Below the pieces are notes generated by a model, which saw only the letters and a program-made list of their open reading frames with translations, was not told the origin of the DNA and searched no databases. Made by a program: the position numbers and the translations under genes. From assembly GCA_964461135.1 (NCBI GenBank), contig CAYWTB010000008.1, positions 44,529-108,528 on the forward strand: a stretch of DNA of 64,000 bases, read 5' to 3'. The number at the start of each line of letters is the position of its first letter. Position 1 is the first letter of the stretch. Positions 45,172 through 54,428 of this stretch are shown here, in pieces. This DNA comes from RQOF01 sp964461135. Lineage in GTDB: Bacteria > Calditrichota > Calditrichia > RBG-13-44-9.

Positions 45172-47526
45172 ATGTCAAAGATATCAGATAACAAAATAAA
45201 ATTACTTAACCTCTACTGGAATGCCGTCAATTATCTGGGAGCTGCCCAGTTATACCTGTGGGACAATCCCCTGTTAAAGGAATCCTTAAAACCATCGGAT
45301 ATCAAACCACGTCTTTTGGGTCACTGGGGAACTCAACCCGGCCTGAATCTGATCTATGCTCATCTGAATCGTCTCATTCAGGATACCAATTCATCCATAC
45401 TGCTGGTAGTGGGTCCCGGTCATGGGGCTCCTGCGATTCTGGCAAATCTTTATCTGGAAGGAACACTTTCGGAGTATTATCCGGATCTGGATTTCACGAT
45501 ACAAGGATTGCGTCGTTTTGTCCGGGAATTTTCTACTCCCGATGGAATGCCCAGTCATCTTTATCCGGGCACGCCGGGAATGTTGCATGAAGGAGGTGAA
45601 CTGGGCTACAGTCTTTCCCATGCTTTTGGAACGGTTTTCGACAATCCGGATTTGATTACGGTGTGTGTGGTGGGTGACGGAGAAGCGGAAACCGGTCCGT
45701 TGGCGGCGGCCTGGCATTCCACAAAATATCTGAATCCGGCCACCTCGGGAGCCGTACTTCCCATTCTGCACCTCAACGGCTATAAACTCTCAGGGCCTTC
45801 CCTTTTTGGCCGGATGACTGATTCGGAGTTAAAAGACCTGTTTTGCGGATACGGATATGATGTGCACATGGTGGAAGGTGATAATCCGCAAAAAGTACAC
45901 CGGGATATGTGGCAGACGCTGGACCGAACCTACCAGGAAATCGCGTCCATACAGAAAGCAGCCCGTCAGGGCCATATACCGGAGCGTATCATCTGGCCCA
46001 TGATCATCCTGAAAACCCCCAAGGGATGGACCTGTCCGAAAGAAGTGGATGGTAAAGTGGTGGAGGGCACCTTTCATTCTCATCAGATTCCGGTTCCCGA
46101 TCCCGCCCATAACAATGATCACCTGAAAATACTGGAAAACTGGCTGCGGAGCTACAAACCCGAAGATCTTTTTGAAGCTGATGGAAAACCCAAGCAGGAT
46201 ATTCTTGTGCTGTTTCCCAAAGATGACCTGCGTATGGGTAAAAACCCGCATGCCAACGGGGGAGAATTCCTGAAACCTCTTAAGCTTCCCGATTTCAAAG
46301 ATTATGCGGTGAAGGTGGAGCAACCCACTATGGTAAAGACGGAAGGAACCCGCAATCTGGCCAAATATGTCAGGGACGTCTTCAAAAAAAATAAAAAGGA
46401 GGCGAATTTCCGTTTCTTCTGTCCGGATGAAACCACATCCAACCGCATGGAACACATATTTGAAGAAACCGCCCGGGTTTTTATGTGGCCGCTGGTGGAA
46501 ACCGATGAATTTCTGTCCAGAGACGGGCGTGTGATGGAAATCCTCAGCGAACATACCTGCGAAGGATGGCTGGAAGGGTATCTGCTGACCGGCAGGCATG
46601 GATTGTTTGCCTGTTATGAAGCTTTCATTCCCATTATCGATTCCATGTTGAATCAATATGCCAAATGGCTGAAAGTTGCCCATGAAATTCCCTGGAGGAA
46701 ACCGCTGTCCTCCATGAATTATCTCCTGACGTCGCATGTCTGGCAACAGGATCACAATGGCTACACGCACCAGGTTCCGAGTTTCATCAATAATGTCGCC
46801 AATAAAAAAAGTACGGTGGCTAGGGTCTATTTACCGCCGGATGCAAATTGTCTGCTCTCGGTGGTGGATCACTGCCTGGCCAGCAGAGATTATGTAAACA
46901 TGATTGTCGCTTCAAAGCAAAACATCCCGCAATATCTAGATATGGAGACGGCAGTCGAGCATTGTGCGAGGGGAGCTTCCATCTGGGATTGGGCCAGCAA
47001 TGATGAAGGTAATCCCGATATTATCCTGGCCTCTGCCGGTGATGTCCCCACCGAGGAGACAGTTGCCGCCGCCTGGTTATTACGGCAGGAGCTGCCTGAT
47101 GTGCGGGTTCGGGTGGTGAATGTGGTCGATCTGTTTACCCTTATTTCCCATCATGACCATACCCATGGTCTGGATGAAGATGCGTTTGTAAAACTTTTTG
47201 GCTCGGATAATCATGTAATTTTTGCTTTTCATGGTTATCCGCGCCTCATTCACGAACTGATCCACCACCGGCCGAATCCCCAGCGCTTTCACGTTCATGG
47301 CTACATTGAAGAAGGCCGAACGACCACTCCTTTTAATATGAGAGTACTGAATAAAATCAGCCGTTATCATCTGGCCATTGCGGCTCTTAACCGGGTAGAA
47401 CGCATCCGCTCTCATGCCGGAATGGTTATCGATAAATTCAATAACAAATTGAAAGATCATGAGGCGTATATAAACAAGCATGATGATGACATGCCGGAAA
47501 TTACAAACTGGCAGTGGGAAAAGTAA
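45172..47526 (+). CDS. xfp: phosphoketolase (xylulose-5-P / fructose-6-P)
   Basis: This 784-residue thiamine-diphosphate enzyme cleaves xylulose 5-phosphate (and often fructose 6-phosphate) to acetyl phosphate and a shorter sugar phosphate. Family motifs are GHWGTQPGLNLIYAHLNR, VVGPGHGAPAILANLYLEG, the diphosphate-binding VVGDGEAETGPLAAAWH and the C-terminal YGYTHQ-like DHNGYTHQVPSF. Its length equals that of known XFP enzymes. A good ribosome site (AAAGGAG) lies 11 bases before the ATG. With ackA it forms a bifid-type shunt: one ATP per acetyl phosphate, no oxidation. Confidence 0.96.
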   Translation: MSKISDNKIKLLNLYWNAVNYLGAAQLYLWDNPLLKESLKPSDIKPRLLGHWGTQPGLNLIYAHLNRLIQDTNSSILLVVGPGHGAPAILANLYLEGTLSEYYPDLDFTIQGLRRFVREFSTPDGMPSHLYPGTPGMLHEGGELGYSLSHAFGTVFDNPDLITVCVVGDGEAETGPLAAAWHSTKYLNPATSGAVLPILHLNGYKLSGPSLFGRMTDSELKDLFCGYGYDVHMVEGDNPQKVHRDMWQTLDRTYQEIASIQKAARQGHIPERIIWPMIILKTPKGWTCPKEVDGKVVEGTFHSHQIPVPDPAHNNDHLKILENWLRSYKPEDLFEADGKPKQDILVLFPKDDLRMGKNPHANGGEFLKPLKLPDFKDYAVKVEQPTMVKTEGTRNLAKYVRDVFKKNKKEANFRFFCPDETTSNRMEHIFEETARVFMWPLVETDEFLSRDGRVMEILSEHTCEGWLEGYLLTGRHGLFACYEAFIPIIDSMLNQYAKWLKVAHEIPWRKPLSSMNYLLTSHVWQQDHNGYTHQVPSFINNVANKKSTVARVYLPPDANCLLSVVDHCLASRDYVNMIVASKQNIPQYLDMETAVEHCARGASIWDWASNDEGNPDIILASAGDVPTEETVAAAWLLRQELPDVRVRVVNVVDLFTLISHHDHTHGLDEDAFVKLFGSDNHVIFAFHGYPRLIHELIHHRPNPQRFHVHGYIEEGRTTTPFNMRVLNKISRYHLAIAALNRVERIRSHAGMVIDKFNNKLKDHEAYINKHDDDMPEITNWQWEK

Positions 47527-47586
47527 GGCGAATGATCAGACCATTAAGGTAAAGATATCAGCCGTTCCATTCTGAAACCGGAAAAT

Positions 47587-49188
47587 TCAGGGCTGATTCT
47601 GAAAGAACTTTAATCCAGGAAGGTAAACCAGCAAATAGGTATCCGGATTTGGCAGGTAAAAAAGAGAACGGAAATCGTCGGCATTCCGTTTGATAACGGG
47701 TCCGAGATAGCGCCGGGTGGTGGCAGACCAGTAAAAAGAATCGTATACCACATGAGTGGCTCTTTCCTGCTTAAACCTTTTGAACACCTCCTGATCATCA
47801 CTGGTGGAGGGAACCGTGGTGGTGGTGAGGTGACTCCATAAATAGAACAAGAAGGGTTTACGGCAGACGATTACCGATTGTTCAGGAAGATTATCGCGGG
47901 CAAAGAGCGCACATTTTTTATAGTTCACCCAGTCTGCGGTATAAATGGTCTGGGGATTTTTGAATTGCACATTCAGGATGACCAGGATAAAAATATAAAG
48001 CGCACTGAGTAAGAGATAAAAATGGTCGCGGTTAGCAGTCAACCTTCCGGCCAGCCAGTAGAAAAAATAGGCAAAATAAAAAATTATTAAGGGAATAACA
48101 CCGAACAGGAAGCGGTCACTGGCCCAGACTTCCGGCCATAATAAAATTACAGCCAGCGTTCCCAGGAAATACCATCCTTTTATATCCCTACTCTTTCTGA
48201 AGTCCAGAATGAATCCCAGAATGGTTATTATGGAAAAAATGGCTCCCAGCAAAAGAAACAGCTGCCTTCGTGCAGGCGCCGCTGCCTTGAACACCGGAAG
48301 AATAATCTCCGGTATATATATTAAACTGTAAAATTTAAGATTGGTAAACAAGCGGTCGGTGAATAGCTCTTTAAATGTTACCTGTCCCAGAGCCGGTGAA
48401 TATGGATTTTTCATGAGCAGCTGGTGGAGATAGGAAGCTCCTCCCTGGGCTTTCAGCCATAGCTGCCAGGGCAGAATAATGACCAGCATGGCCAGAAAAA
48501 CATACAGACCCAGGCGGAACTGCTTTTTAAAAAGATAATAGATCAGCAGGGCAGGGAAGAGGACAATGCCGGCAGTTCGCATATAATAGGCAATTCCGAA
48601 ACTGATCAAGGTCAGGATAAAATACAGGAATTTTTTTTGTTTTTCATAAATGTTCTGTAATACAAATCCCAGCAAAACAAAGGTCAGGAAAGGTGTTTCG
48701 CTGAGAATGAGACTGCTGTATTCATGAATTTTCAGATTCAGGGTTATGAATAGGAGAACCGAAAGAGTCAGCATGGCCGGTTCATCCTCAAACCACCTAT
48801 AAATTAAAATCATACTGATTATGGAGAGTACAAAAATAATTATCTTATATCCGATTACATCCAGATTAAACAGTGGATAAAAAATAGCGAGCAGGGCGGG
48901 AAATCCTATGGGATATTTGGTGTGGATGGGATTGAATGGCATATTAATCTGGTGATATCCCTGTCCGGTGGCCAGTGCTTTTCCCAGAATCAGGAGCTGG
49001 GCATTATCTCCGATCACGGATAATTCGGGTTGAAAATGCACAATTCCCAGAAAAATATACAGGATAATGATGACAAGAAGCATTTGATTCTTATGACTTA
49101 TGAGCCATTCCGGCAAGTTTTGCTTTGCCTGCGTTTTTTCTTTCTGTGTTTTTCTTTGCCGGCCGAATTTTTCTTTCTTCTTTGCCAT
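47587..49188 (-). CDS. GT-C type membrane glycosyltransferase (GT39/ArnT-like)
   Basis: This 533-residue protein has about ten to twelve membrane helices and the GT-C loop motif with an Asp after the first helix (SVIGDNAQLLILGKAL). It belongs to the dolichyl-phosphate-mannose mannosyltransferase-like superfamily, which transfers a sugar from a lipid carrier to a protein or lipid on the outer face. A Lys-rich cytoplasmic N-terminus of about 30 residues (MAKKKEKFGRQRKTQ) is unusual. The C-terminal soluble part holds a tyrosine-rich domain. Donor and acceptor are not predictable. Confidence 0.75.
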   Translation of the reverse strand: MAKKKEKFGRQRKTQKEKTQAKQNLPEWLISHKNQMLLVIIILYIFLGIVHFQPELSVIGDNAQLLILGKALATGQGYHQINMPFNPIHTKYPIGFPALLAIFYPLFNLDVIGYKIIIFVLSIISMILIYRWFEDEPAMLTLSVLLFITLNLKIHEYSSLILSETPFLTFVLLGFVLQNIYEKQKKFLYFILTLISFGIAYYMRTAGIVLFPALLIYYLFKKQFRLGLYVFLAMLVIILPWQLWLKAQGGASYLHQLLMKNPYSPALGQVTFKELFTDRLFTNLKFYSLIYIPEIILPVFKAAAPARRQLFLLLGAIFSIITILGFILDFRKSRDIKGWYFLGTLAVILLWPEVWASDRFLFGVIPLIIFYFAYFFYWLAGRLTANRDHFYLLLSALYIFILVILNVQFKNPQTIYTADWVNYKKCALFARDNLPEQSVIVCRKPFLFYLWSHLTTTTVPSTSDDQEVFKRFKQERATHVVYDSFYWSATTRRYLGPVIKRNADDFRSLFYLPNPDTYLLVYLPGLKFFQNQP

Positions 49189-49264
49189 AATTGTCCGGAT
49201 ATTTGTACTTTGAAAACAGATATAACGGTTATGAATGGATTAACATTTAAAGAGTCTTCGCCGT

Positions 49265-50479
49265 TTAATATATTTTTAAAAATTTCCGTTTTCCCACTTT
49301 TAGAACCTTTTCTCCGCCGGAATTCAGTTCCAGGAGTTCATCCGAAATGACCTTCCCATTCAATCTGACACCTCCTTGGCGAATAAGCCGCCGGGCTTCG
49401 CTTTTTCCGGAAACCAGTTGCGCTTCCACCATCAGATCGATCAGACGAACAGGTTGCGCTGGTAATTTGTGGCAGGGTATGGCCTCCGGAATTTCTTTCT
49501 GCTTGTGAACCAGGTCAAAATGCGATTCCGCCTGCCCGGCATCCTCTTCCGTATGGTACATCCGGACCAGCGTTCTGGCCAGGTAGCGTTTGAGTTCCAT
49601 GGGATTCTGATCGGGATTTTCAAGCCGGGTTTTTATCTGCTTCAATTCTGCCAGAGATACATCCGTCACCAGTTCAAAATATGAATAGATAAGATTATCG
49701 GGAATGCTCATGGTTTTACCATACATCTCTTCCGGTGATTCGTCGATTCCAATATAATTACCCAGGGATTTGCTCATACGTTGCACCCCGTCCAATCCTT
49801 CCAGCACCGGGAGGGTCAGCACAACCTGGGGATTCTGCCCATATTCTTTCTGGATCTGTCGGCCGATGACCAGGTTAAATTTTTGTTCTGTCGCCCCGAT
49901 TTCAATATCAGCCCTGATCATCACCGAATCATAACCCTGCATCAGGGGATAGAAAAATTCATGTATACTGATGGGTTGCTGGGCCGCATAGCGTTTTGCA
50001 AAGTCATCCCGTTCCAGCATGCGGGCCACCGTGAAGGTAGACGCCAGGTTCATTATTTCCGCAAAACTCATGCGGCTGAACCAGTCTCCGTTATAGCGTA
50101 TTTCGGTTTTGTCCCGATCCAGGATTTTAAAAAACTGTTTTTCATAAGTTTTGGCATTGGTCATTACATCTTCATGAGTAAGACGCGGGCGGGTACTGTT
50201 TTTCTCACTGGGATCACCCACCATTCCGGTGTAATCTCCGATAATTACAATCACCTGGTGACCAAGTTCCTGAAACTGGCGTAATTTCCGGATCCCCACG
50301 GTATGACCGAGGTGAATATCAGGTGCAGTAGGATCAAATCCCTGCTTTATGCGCAGCGGTTTGTCATGATGATAACTGGTTGCCAGTTTTTCCTTCAATT
50401 CCTCCAGGGGAAGCAGATCCACCGTCCCGCGGGCAATAATTTCAAGTTGTTTTTCTACAGGCATAAACTTTTTTGACAT
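49265..50479 (-). CDS. tyrS: tyrosyl-tRNA synthetase
   Basis: This 404-residue class Ic synthetase has the HIGH motif as HLGH at residues 56-59 and the KMSKS motif as RMSKS at 234-238. It carries a C-terminal S4 RNA-binding domain (residues about 340-404, SGKSEARRLIRQGGVRLNG). The RMSKS form places it with the TyrZ subtype rather than the KFGKS type of E. coli. The ribosome site AAGGAA lies 8 bases upstream. It follows smpB by 12 bp, so both genes share a transcript. Confidence 0.96.
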   Translation of the reverse strand: MSKKFMPVEKQLEIIARGTVDLLPLEELKEKLATSYHHDKPLRIKQGFDPTAPDIHLGHTVGIRKLRQFQELGHQVIVIIGDYTGMVGDPSEKNSTRPRLTHEDVMTNAKTYEKQFFKILDRDKTEIRYNGDWFSRMSFAEIMNLASTFTVARMLERDDFAKRYAAQQPISIHEFFYPLMQGYDSVMIRADIEIGATEQKFNLVIGRQIQKEYGQNPQVVLTLPVLEGLDGVQRMSKSLGNYIGIDESPEEMYGKTMSIPDNLIYSYFELVTDVSLAELKQIKTRLENPDQNPMELKRYLARTLVRMYHTEEDAGQAESHFDLVHKQKEIPEAIPCHKLPAQPVRLIDLMVEAQLVSGKSEARRLIRQGGVRLNGKVISDELLELNSGGEKVLKVGKRKFLKIY

Positions 50480-50491
50480 ACCAATTATTCC

Positions 50492-50962
50492 TTACTTGAT
50501 TTTATATTTCTTTTCCAGTCTCTTCAATTCTCTTTCGCGCTCCCTCCGGGCCAGGGCTTCCCGCTTGTCATATTCCCGTTTTCCTGCCGCAATCCCGATT
50601 TCCACTTTGGCTACTCCCTTTTTAAAATAAAGTTTAAGAGGGATAAGGGTAACCCCTTTTTCCAGAACTTTACGATGGATCTTTCTGATTTCATCTTTAT
50701 TAAGCAGCAGTTTGCGGTCACGTTCCGGTTCGTGCCCGCTGTAACCCGCATTCTTGTAAGGACTGATGTTCATACCAATAAGCCAGGCTTCCCCGTTGCG
50801 TATCCGGGCATAGCTGTCTTTCAGGTTACAGCGTCCGTCCCGCAGAGCCTTCACTTCACTTCCGGTTAATACTAGACCGGCTTCAATTTTATCCAGAATC
50901 TGATAATCGTAAAACGCCTTTTTATTGGAGGTAACAATTTTTATTCCGTCATTCATATGCAT
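50492..50962 (-). CDS. smpB: SsrA-binding protein SmpB
   Basis: This 156-residue basic protein has the SmpB barrel motifs: NKKAFYDYQILDKIEAGLVLTGSEVKALR, then ERDRKLLLNKDEI and the C-terminal helix-forming REALARRERERELKR. With tmRNA it rescues stalled ribosomes. The first ATG is used; a second ATG two codons later is also possible, and no ribosome site decides. No tmRNA gene was recognised in the window. Confidence 0.95.
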   Translation of the reverse strand: MHMNDGIKIVTSNKKAFYDYQILDKIEAGLVLTGSEVKALRDGRCNLKDSYARIRNGEAWLIGMNISPYKNAGYSGHEPERDRKLLLNKDEIRKIHRKVLEKGVTLIPLKLYFKKGVAKVEIGIAAGKREYDKREALARRERERELKRLEKKYKIK

Positions 50963-51247
50963 ATTTCACATTTAAAACCTTGAATGGCAAAAATAGTTAT
51001 CAACACAGGTTTTTTCAAGTCTATTTTATAATCCGGCCGGTTTCTGGTAAATATTTTTATGCCGGAGAGTAAATTTAGACAAAGGACCCGTGAAATATTT
51101 ACAATTTACTTTGACTGATCCATTAAATTACGGTCCGCCCTTGCAGGAGTTTTTACCTGACAACAATCATTGCTTCTTATAATTTCTCCGATAATCCGTC
51201 ATTACTGCTAAAAATGTCCCGGTTGGACAAGCAGGTTCCTGAATTAC

Positions 51248-51570
51248 ATGTTGACGATAATTAAAACCATACACACTGTTATCTGGCTAATCATGTCATC
51301 TGCTATTTTTTACCTTTTATATGCGGTTATCATTATGAAATTTGACAAGTATGTCTATTTATCTCTTTTGCTGAATACTCTTGAACCATTGTTCTTCTGC
51401 TTAATTCCTGGGTGTGCCCCTTAACCCCGGTTGCCAGACATTACTCCCGGTACGATTCCGAGAAATTTGACATTTTTCTTCCGGCTGTGATTGAAAAGTT
51501 TAATAAACAGATTTTTACTGTTATTCTGATAGTCATCCTGGCAATATATTTATATAACCGGTTGGCATGA
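51248..51570 (+). pseudogene. small membrane protein, broken by one frameshift
   Basis: Frame 1 from ATG 51248 encodes 58 residues with a helix-rich start (TIIKTIHTVIWLIMSS) and stops at TAA 51422-51424. The frame shifted by one base continues from about 51401 as NSWVCPLTPVARHYSRYDSE, then FDIFLPAVIEKF and a last helix (ILIVILAIYLYNRLA) to TGA 51568-51570. Adding one base in the TTAA at 51401-51404 joins them into about 108 residues. Small membrane proteins with a CPLTP-ARxY core of this form are common in Bacteroidota-like genomes. Either a recent deletion or an assembly error. Confidence 0.72.
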
Positions 51571-51685
51571 CTACCGGATTTGACTGAGAACAGTAAATCG
51601 CCGTCACGGTTGAACGATATAATTTCAGATCACCTATACACAATTCCGGGCGGACAGGAAATATTTTAATTTTAAGGAAACTTTT

Positions 51686-52267
51686 ATGGATACAGAACCT
51701 TCGGTAGAAATATTTAACAATACGGAATTTCGTACGATTTTGTCGGATAATTGAACAGACCTGGTCTCATTTTTTAAGCAAGATGGTAATACCAATTATT
51801 ACTGGTGTATGTGCTGGTGCCTCAGGAGCAGTGAATTCAGACAATTGAATCCAGCCGGTCGGAAAGATAATCTTGAAGCCCTGATCAGAAAAAATATTCC
51901 GGTCGGGATTCCGGGTTATCATGCCGGTAAACCTACCGGCTGGTGTTCCGTTGCTCCCCGCGAGACATACCAGCTTCTGGAACACTCCACCAGCCTGAAA
52001 AGAATTGACAGTTTACCGGTGTGGTCGGTGGCCTGTTTTTTTGTTGCTCCCTTTCTGCGAAGTAGCGGTTTTTTGGTGTTGCTTCTGCGGGCGGCAGTGG
52101 CTTATGCCAGGTCACAGGGGGCAACGGTCATTGAAGGTTACCCGGTTGAGCTGGACAGGAGCTATAGATTCATGGGATCGCCCTCACTATTTGAACAGGC
52201 CGGTTTTAAGCAGGTAGCCGTTACCAGGAATGGAAGACGGGTAATGAGGGTGGTCTTGGATCCTTAG
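51686..52267 (+). pseudogene. GNAT-family N-acetyltransferase with an internal stop codon
   Basis: The frame from ATG 51686 (ribosome site AAGGAA) reads 22 codons to TGA at 51752-51754. It stays open for another 170 codons. The second part has GNAT signatures seen in this group: YYWCMCW, GYHAGKPTGWCSVAPRE, SVACFFVAPFLRSSGF and the C-terminal EQAGFKQVAVTRNGR. The TGA stands where this family has a Trp (LTPDxWxDL), so a TGG-to-TGA mutation explains it. A shorter product starting near 51809 would lose the first strand and helix. I rate it a pseudogene. Confidence 0.75.
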
Positions 52268-52565
52268 GGGTAATACGTTCTGGTGAGATGGTTAATTTGG
52301 ATAATATCCACACGCATTCCATAATCCACTGTCGGTTGCCCTCCTTGCGGGCCGGCAAAAGCATGGTGCCTGAGATCCGGCGACACCAAAGTCGGTATAA
52401 AATTTGCAGCTAATTGTATGTCCGAGGAATTGTTTTAAATCAGCGCCAAATTTAAACTTTACATCAATAGTTTCCCGCCAGATTTACATTTTATTTTGAT
52501 ATACCTGGTAAATTTTGAAAATTATTAGCGGATTTTTTTAGTGCTCTCAATAGCATTTCTAACCC
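52268..52565. other. intergenic, probably decayed
   Basis: About 300 bases between the broken GNAT gene and the MITE. No frame or motif recognised. Confidence 0.35.
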
Positions 52566-52696
52566 GCTTAATTCACAAAAAACGATATCATGTATCAAAG
52601 TTGTTATATCCATAGGAATTAAATGGCCCCGGTCTTCAGACCGGGGATTAAAGAATCCAGTATATTTGGGCGTTAGCCCCTATTTGTGAATTAAGC
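52566..52696. mobile_element. 131-bp MITE-like element, copy 1
   Basis: The element is bounded by a perfect 14-bp terminal inverted repeat (GCTTAATTCACAAA and its complement). Inside are two hairpins: CCCCGGTCT with AGACCGGGG (9 bp) and GGGC with GCCC. It has no coding capacity. A second copy of identical length lies at 63839-63969 and differs at six positions (about 95% identity). No target-site duplication is obvious. Such elements are moved in trans by a transposase encoded elsewhere. Confidence 0.85.
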
Positions 52697-53102
52697 AGAC
52701 TAAATATTATGAGAGATATCTCATGCTATAAGCCGTTATCCCGTAAAATTTTTCGGGCATTGATGATGTTAGAAAAAAATCGTGCCGGAGCCAGGGCATA
52801 GGGAATATGACTGAAAATAAATATTCGAAAATTTTTTATCAGTTTGTGATTCTGATAAATCCGAGCTTGTTGCTGCCAGATGGTCCTGAGTCATCCAGCC
52901 TAATTTGCGCTGAAAATATCCGATTAATAGCATTTTTTGCAGCTTCTTGGATGGAATAATATCTGACAGGAAGCTATGCCAATTAACAATTGCACTGTAA
53001 TTGAATCCTGGTTTCTTATTCCTGCTTTCAACTCTCTGCATTCAACTTTTGTTGATCTTTAATTCCGGCTTATACAGACCCGAGAGTTTTATGTTTAACA
53101 TG
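52697..53102. other. intergenic, no supported gene
   Basis: About 400 bases from the MITE to the end of trmO. A 90-codon minus-strand frame (52769-53041) has no recognisable family or ribosome site, and I do not call it. Confidence 0.4.
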
Positions 53103-53579
53103 TTACCGGGAGTCTCCCCTGGTATCTTTTAATTTGTAAATATTTTTTTCCAGCCAGCCAATTTTCGGGGTTTCATGATAATCGAACCCCGGAACATACG
53201 GTTTTATATCCAGCAACGGAGTTCCATCCACCATATCCACATCTTGAATATGAAGCGTAACATCTTCAATTTCTAACAGTTGCACTACCGACAGTCCGAT
53301 ATGATTAGGGCGGGCAGGGGCCCGGGTGGCGAAAACACCCCGCAATTGATTGTCCATGAAGGGAGTTACTTTTAAGGAATATTTTTGGACCCGGTGAAAA
53401 TGATAAATCAGGATAATGTAAGAAAAACCATCCAGGTCCTGCAAACCCTGCCGATATTGGGTAAAAACTGTAACGGTGCCATTTATTCCGTGGGCGGCAG
53501 CCGGCTGAATGGGTATACCTGCAGGCTCTTTAAAAGGAGTATGAATGATACCGATGGGTTGGCAAATTATTTTTTCCAC
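53103..53579 (-). CDS. trmO: tRNA t6A37 N6-methyltransferase TrmO (TsaA-like)
   Basis: This 158-residue TsaA-fold protein has QPIGIIHTPFKEPAGIPIQ at the N-terminus, RGVFATRAPARPNHIGLS in the middle and LDIKPYVP near the end. TrmO uses S-adenosylmethionine to methylate t6A37 of tRNA-Thr(GGU) in E. coli. Many anaerobe homologues are annotated only as TsaA-like SAM-dependent enzymes. It lacks the longer C-terminal domain of E. coli TrmO. It lies 12 bp after the metallo-beta-lactamase gene. Confidence 0.85.
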   Translation of the reverse strand: MEKIICQPIGIIHTPFKEPAGIPIQPAAAHGINGTVTVFTQYRQGLQDLDGFSYIILIYHFHRVQKYSLKVTPFMDNQLRGVFATRAPARPNHIGLSVVQLLEIEDVTLHIQDVDMVDGTPLLDIKPYVPGFDYHETPKIGWLEKNIYKLKDTRGDSR

Positions 53580-53591
53580 GTCCTCCTCCCT

Positions 53592-54428
53592 TTATTTAGA
53601 ATCCTGGTATTGAATGACCTTTCCGGCACCACATTTTAAATAGTGTCCTTTATATTCCCTGGCAAACTCCAGGGAGGCTTCATCACCGGTACAATGACAG
53701 GGGGCTACAAATTGCACTCCCAGCAATCTAAAGCTGGAAACGATTGATGCAATTTGGTTGTGACTTTCTCCTCCCAGATGAAAACCGCCCATTACCAGCC
53801 GAATCTCTTCTTTTAATTGATCCTTTACCGATCGGATAATGTTGACAATTCCCGGATGGGCGCAACCGGTGATAACAACTAATCCATCAGGCCCGCAAAG
53901 AATCATCGCTTGTTCAATAATGTGAGTACCCATCTCCCCGCTGGTATAAACATTTGGAATGATTTCCCGGGAATGGCTCACTTCTACAAGTTTTGCTCCG
54001 GACAGGATCACTGCATCTTTAAAATGGGAGGGAAATGAGTGGGGTAAAAATACCATAACCTGAGCATTTACCTTCAGGAATTCATCCAGTCCTCCGGTAT
54101 GATCTCTGTGATGGTGAGAAAGAAAGATCGCATCAATCTCATTTGGATTGATGTTCAACTTGTGCATATTGTTCATAAGTAATGTACCATCCCCGCCGGT
54201 ATCAAAAAGGATAGTTTTTTCAAATCCCCGGATAAGGCAGGAAAATCCCCAGGCACATTGTAAATTGTTCTCAAAGGGGTTATTGTCATAAATTATGGTA
54301 ATGCTGATATTTTTTTCCTTCATATCTGACATCTTTTCATTTTGTCTGTTTGAATCAGGAGATTTTGCCAGGATAATCAGGCTGGCAAACAATACAATGG
54401 ATATCGCCTGCAGGAGAGACGTTTTCAT
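53592..54428 (-). CDS. exported MBL-fold metallo-hydrolase
   Basis: This 278-residue metallo-beta-lactamase-fold protein has the metal motif SHHHRDHTGG (HxHxDH), a further metal region around ITGCAHPG and a C-terminal His site near APCHCTGD. It resembles the COG1237 group, some of which are linked to pterin or methanopterin synthesis. An N-terminal hydrophobic segment (LQAISIVLFASLIILA) suggests export or a membrane anchor. The ATG overlaps the octahaem cytochrome stop by 4 bp. Its substrate is unknown. Confidence 0.82.
   Translation of the reverse strand: MKTSLLQAISIVLFASLIILAKSPDSNRQNEKMSDMKEKNISITIIYDNNPFENNLQCAWGFSCLIRGFEKTILFDTGGDGTLLMNNMHKLNINPNEIDAIFLSHHHRDHTGGLDEFLKVNAQVMVFLPHSFPSHFKDAVILSGAKLVEVSHSREIIPNVYTSGEMGTHIIEQAMILCGPDGLVVITGCAHPGIVNIIRSVKDQLKEEIRLVMGGFHLGGESHNQIASIVSSFRLLGVQFVAPCHCTGDEASLEFAREYKGHYLKCGAGKVIQYQDSK

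Noticed and set aside
51752..51754. TGA in the GNAT gene read as selenocysteine
   Set aside because: The aligned residue in the family is Trp, and the local stem (GACC with GGTC, 1-base loop) cannot form a SECIS.
52769..53041. 90-codon minus-strand frame next to the MITE
   Set aside because: No family, weak start, and composition like surrounding non-coding sequence.
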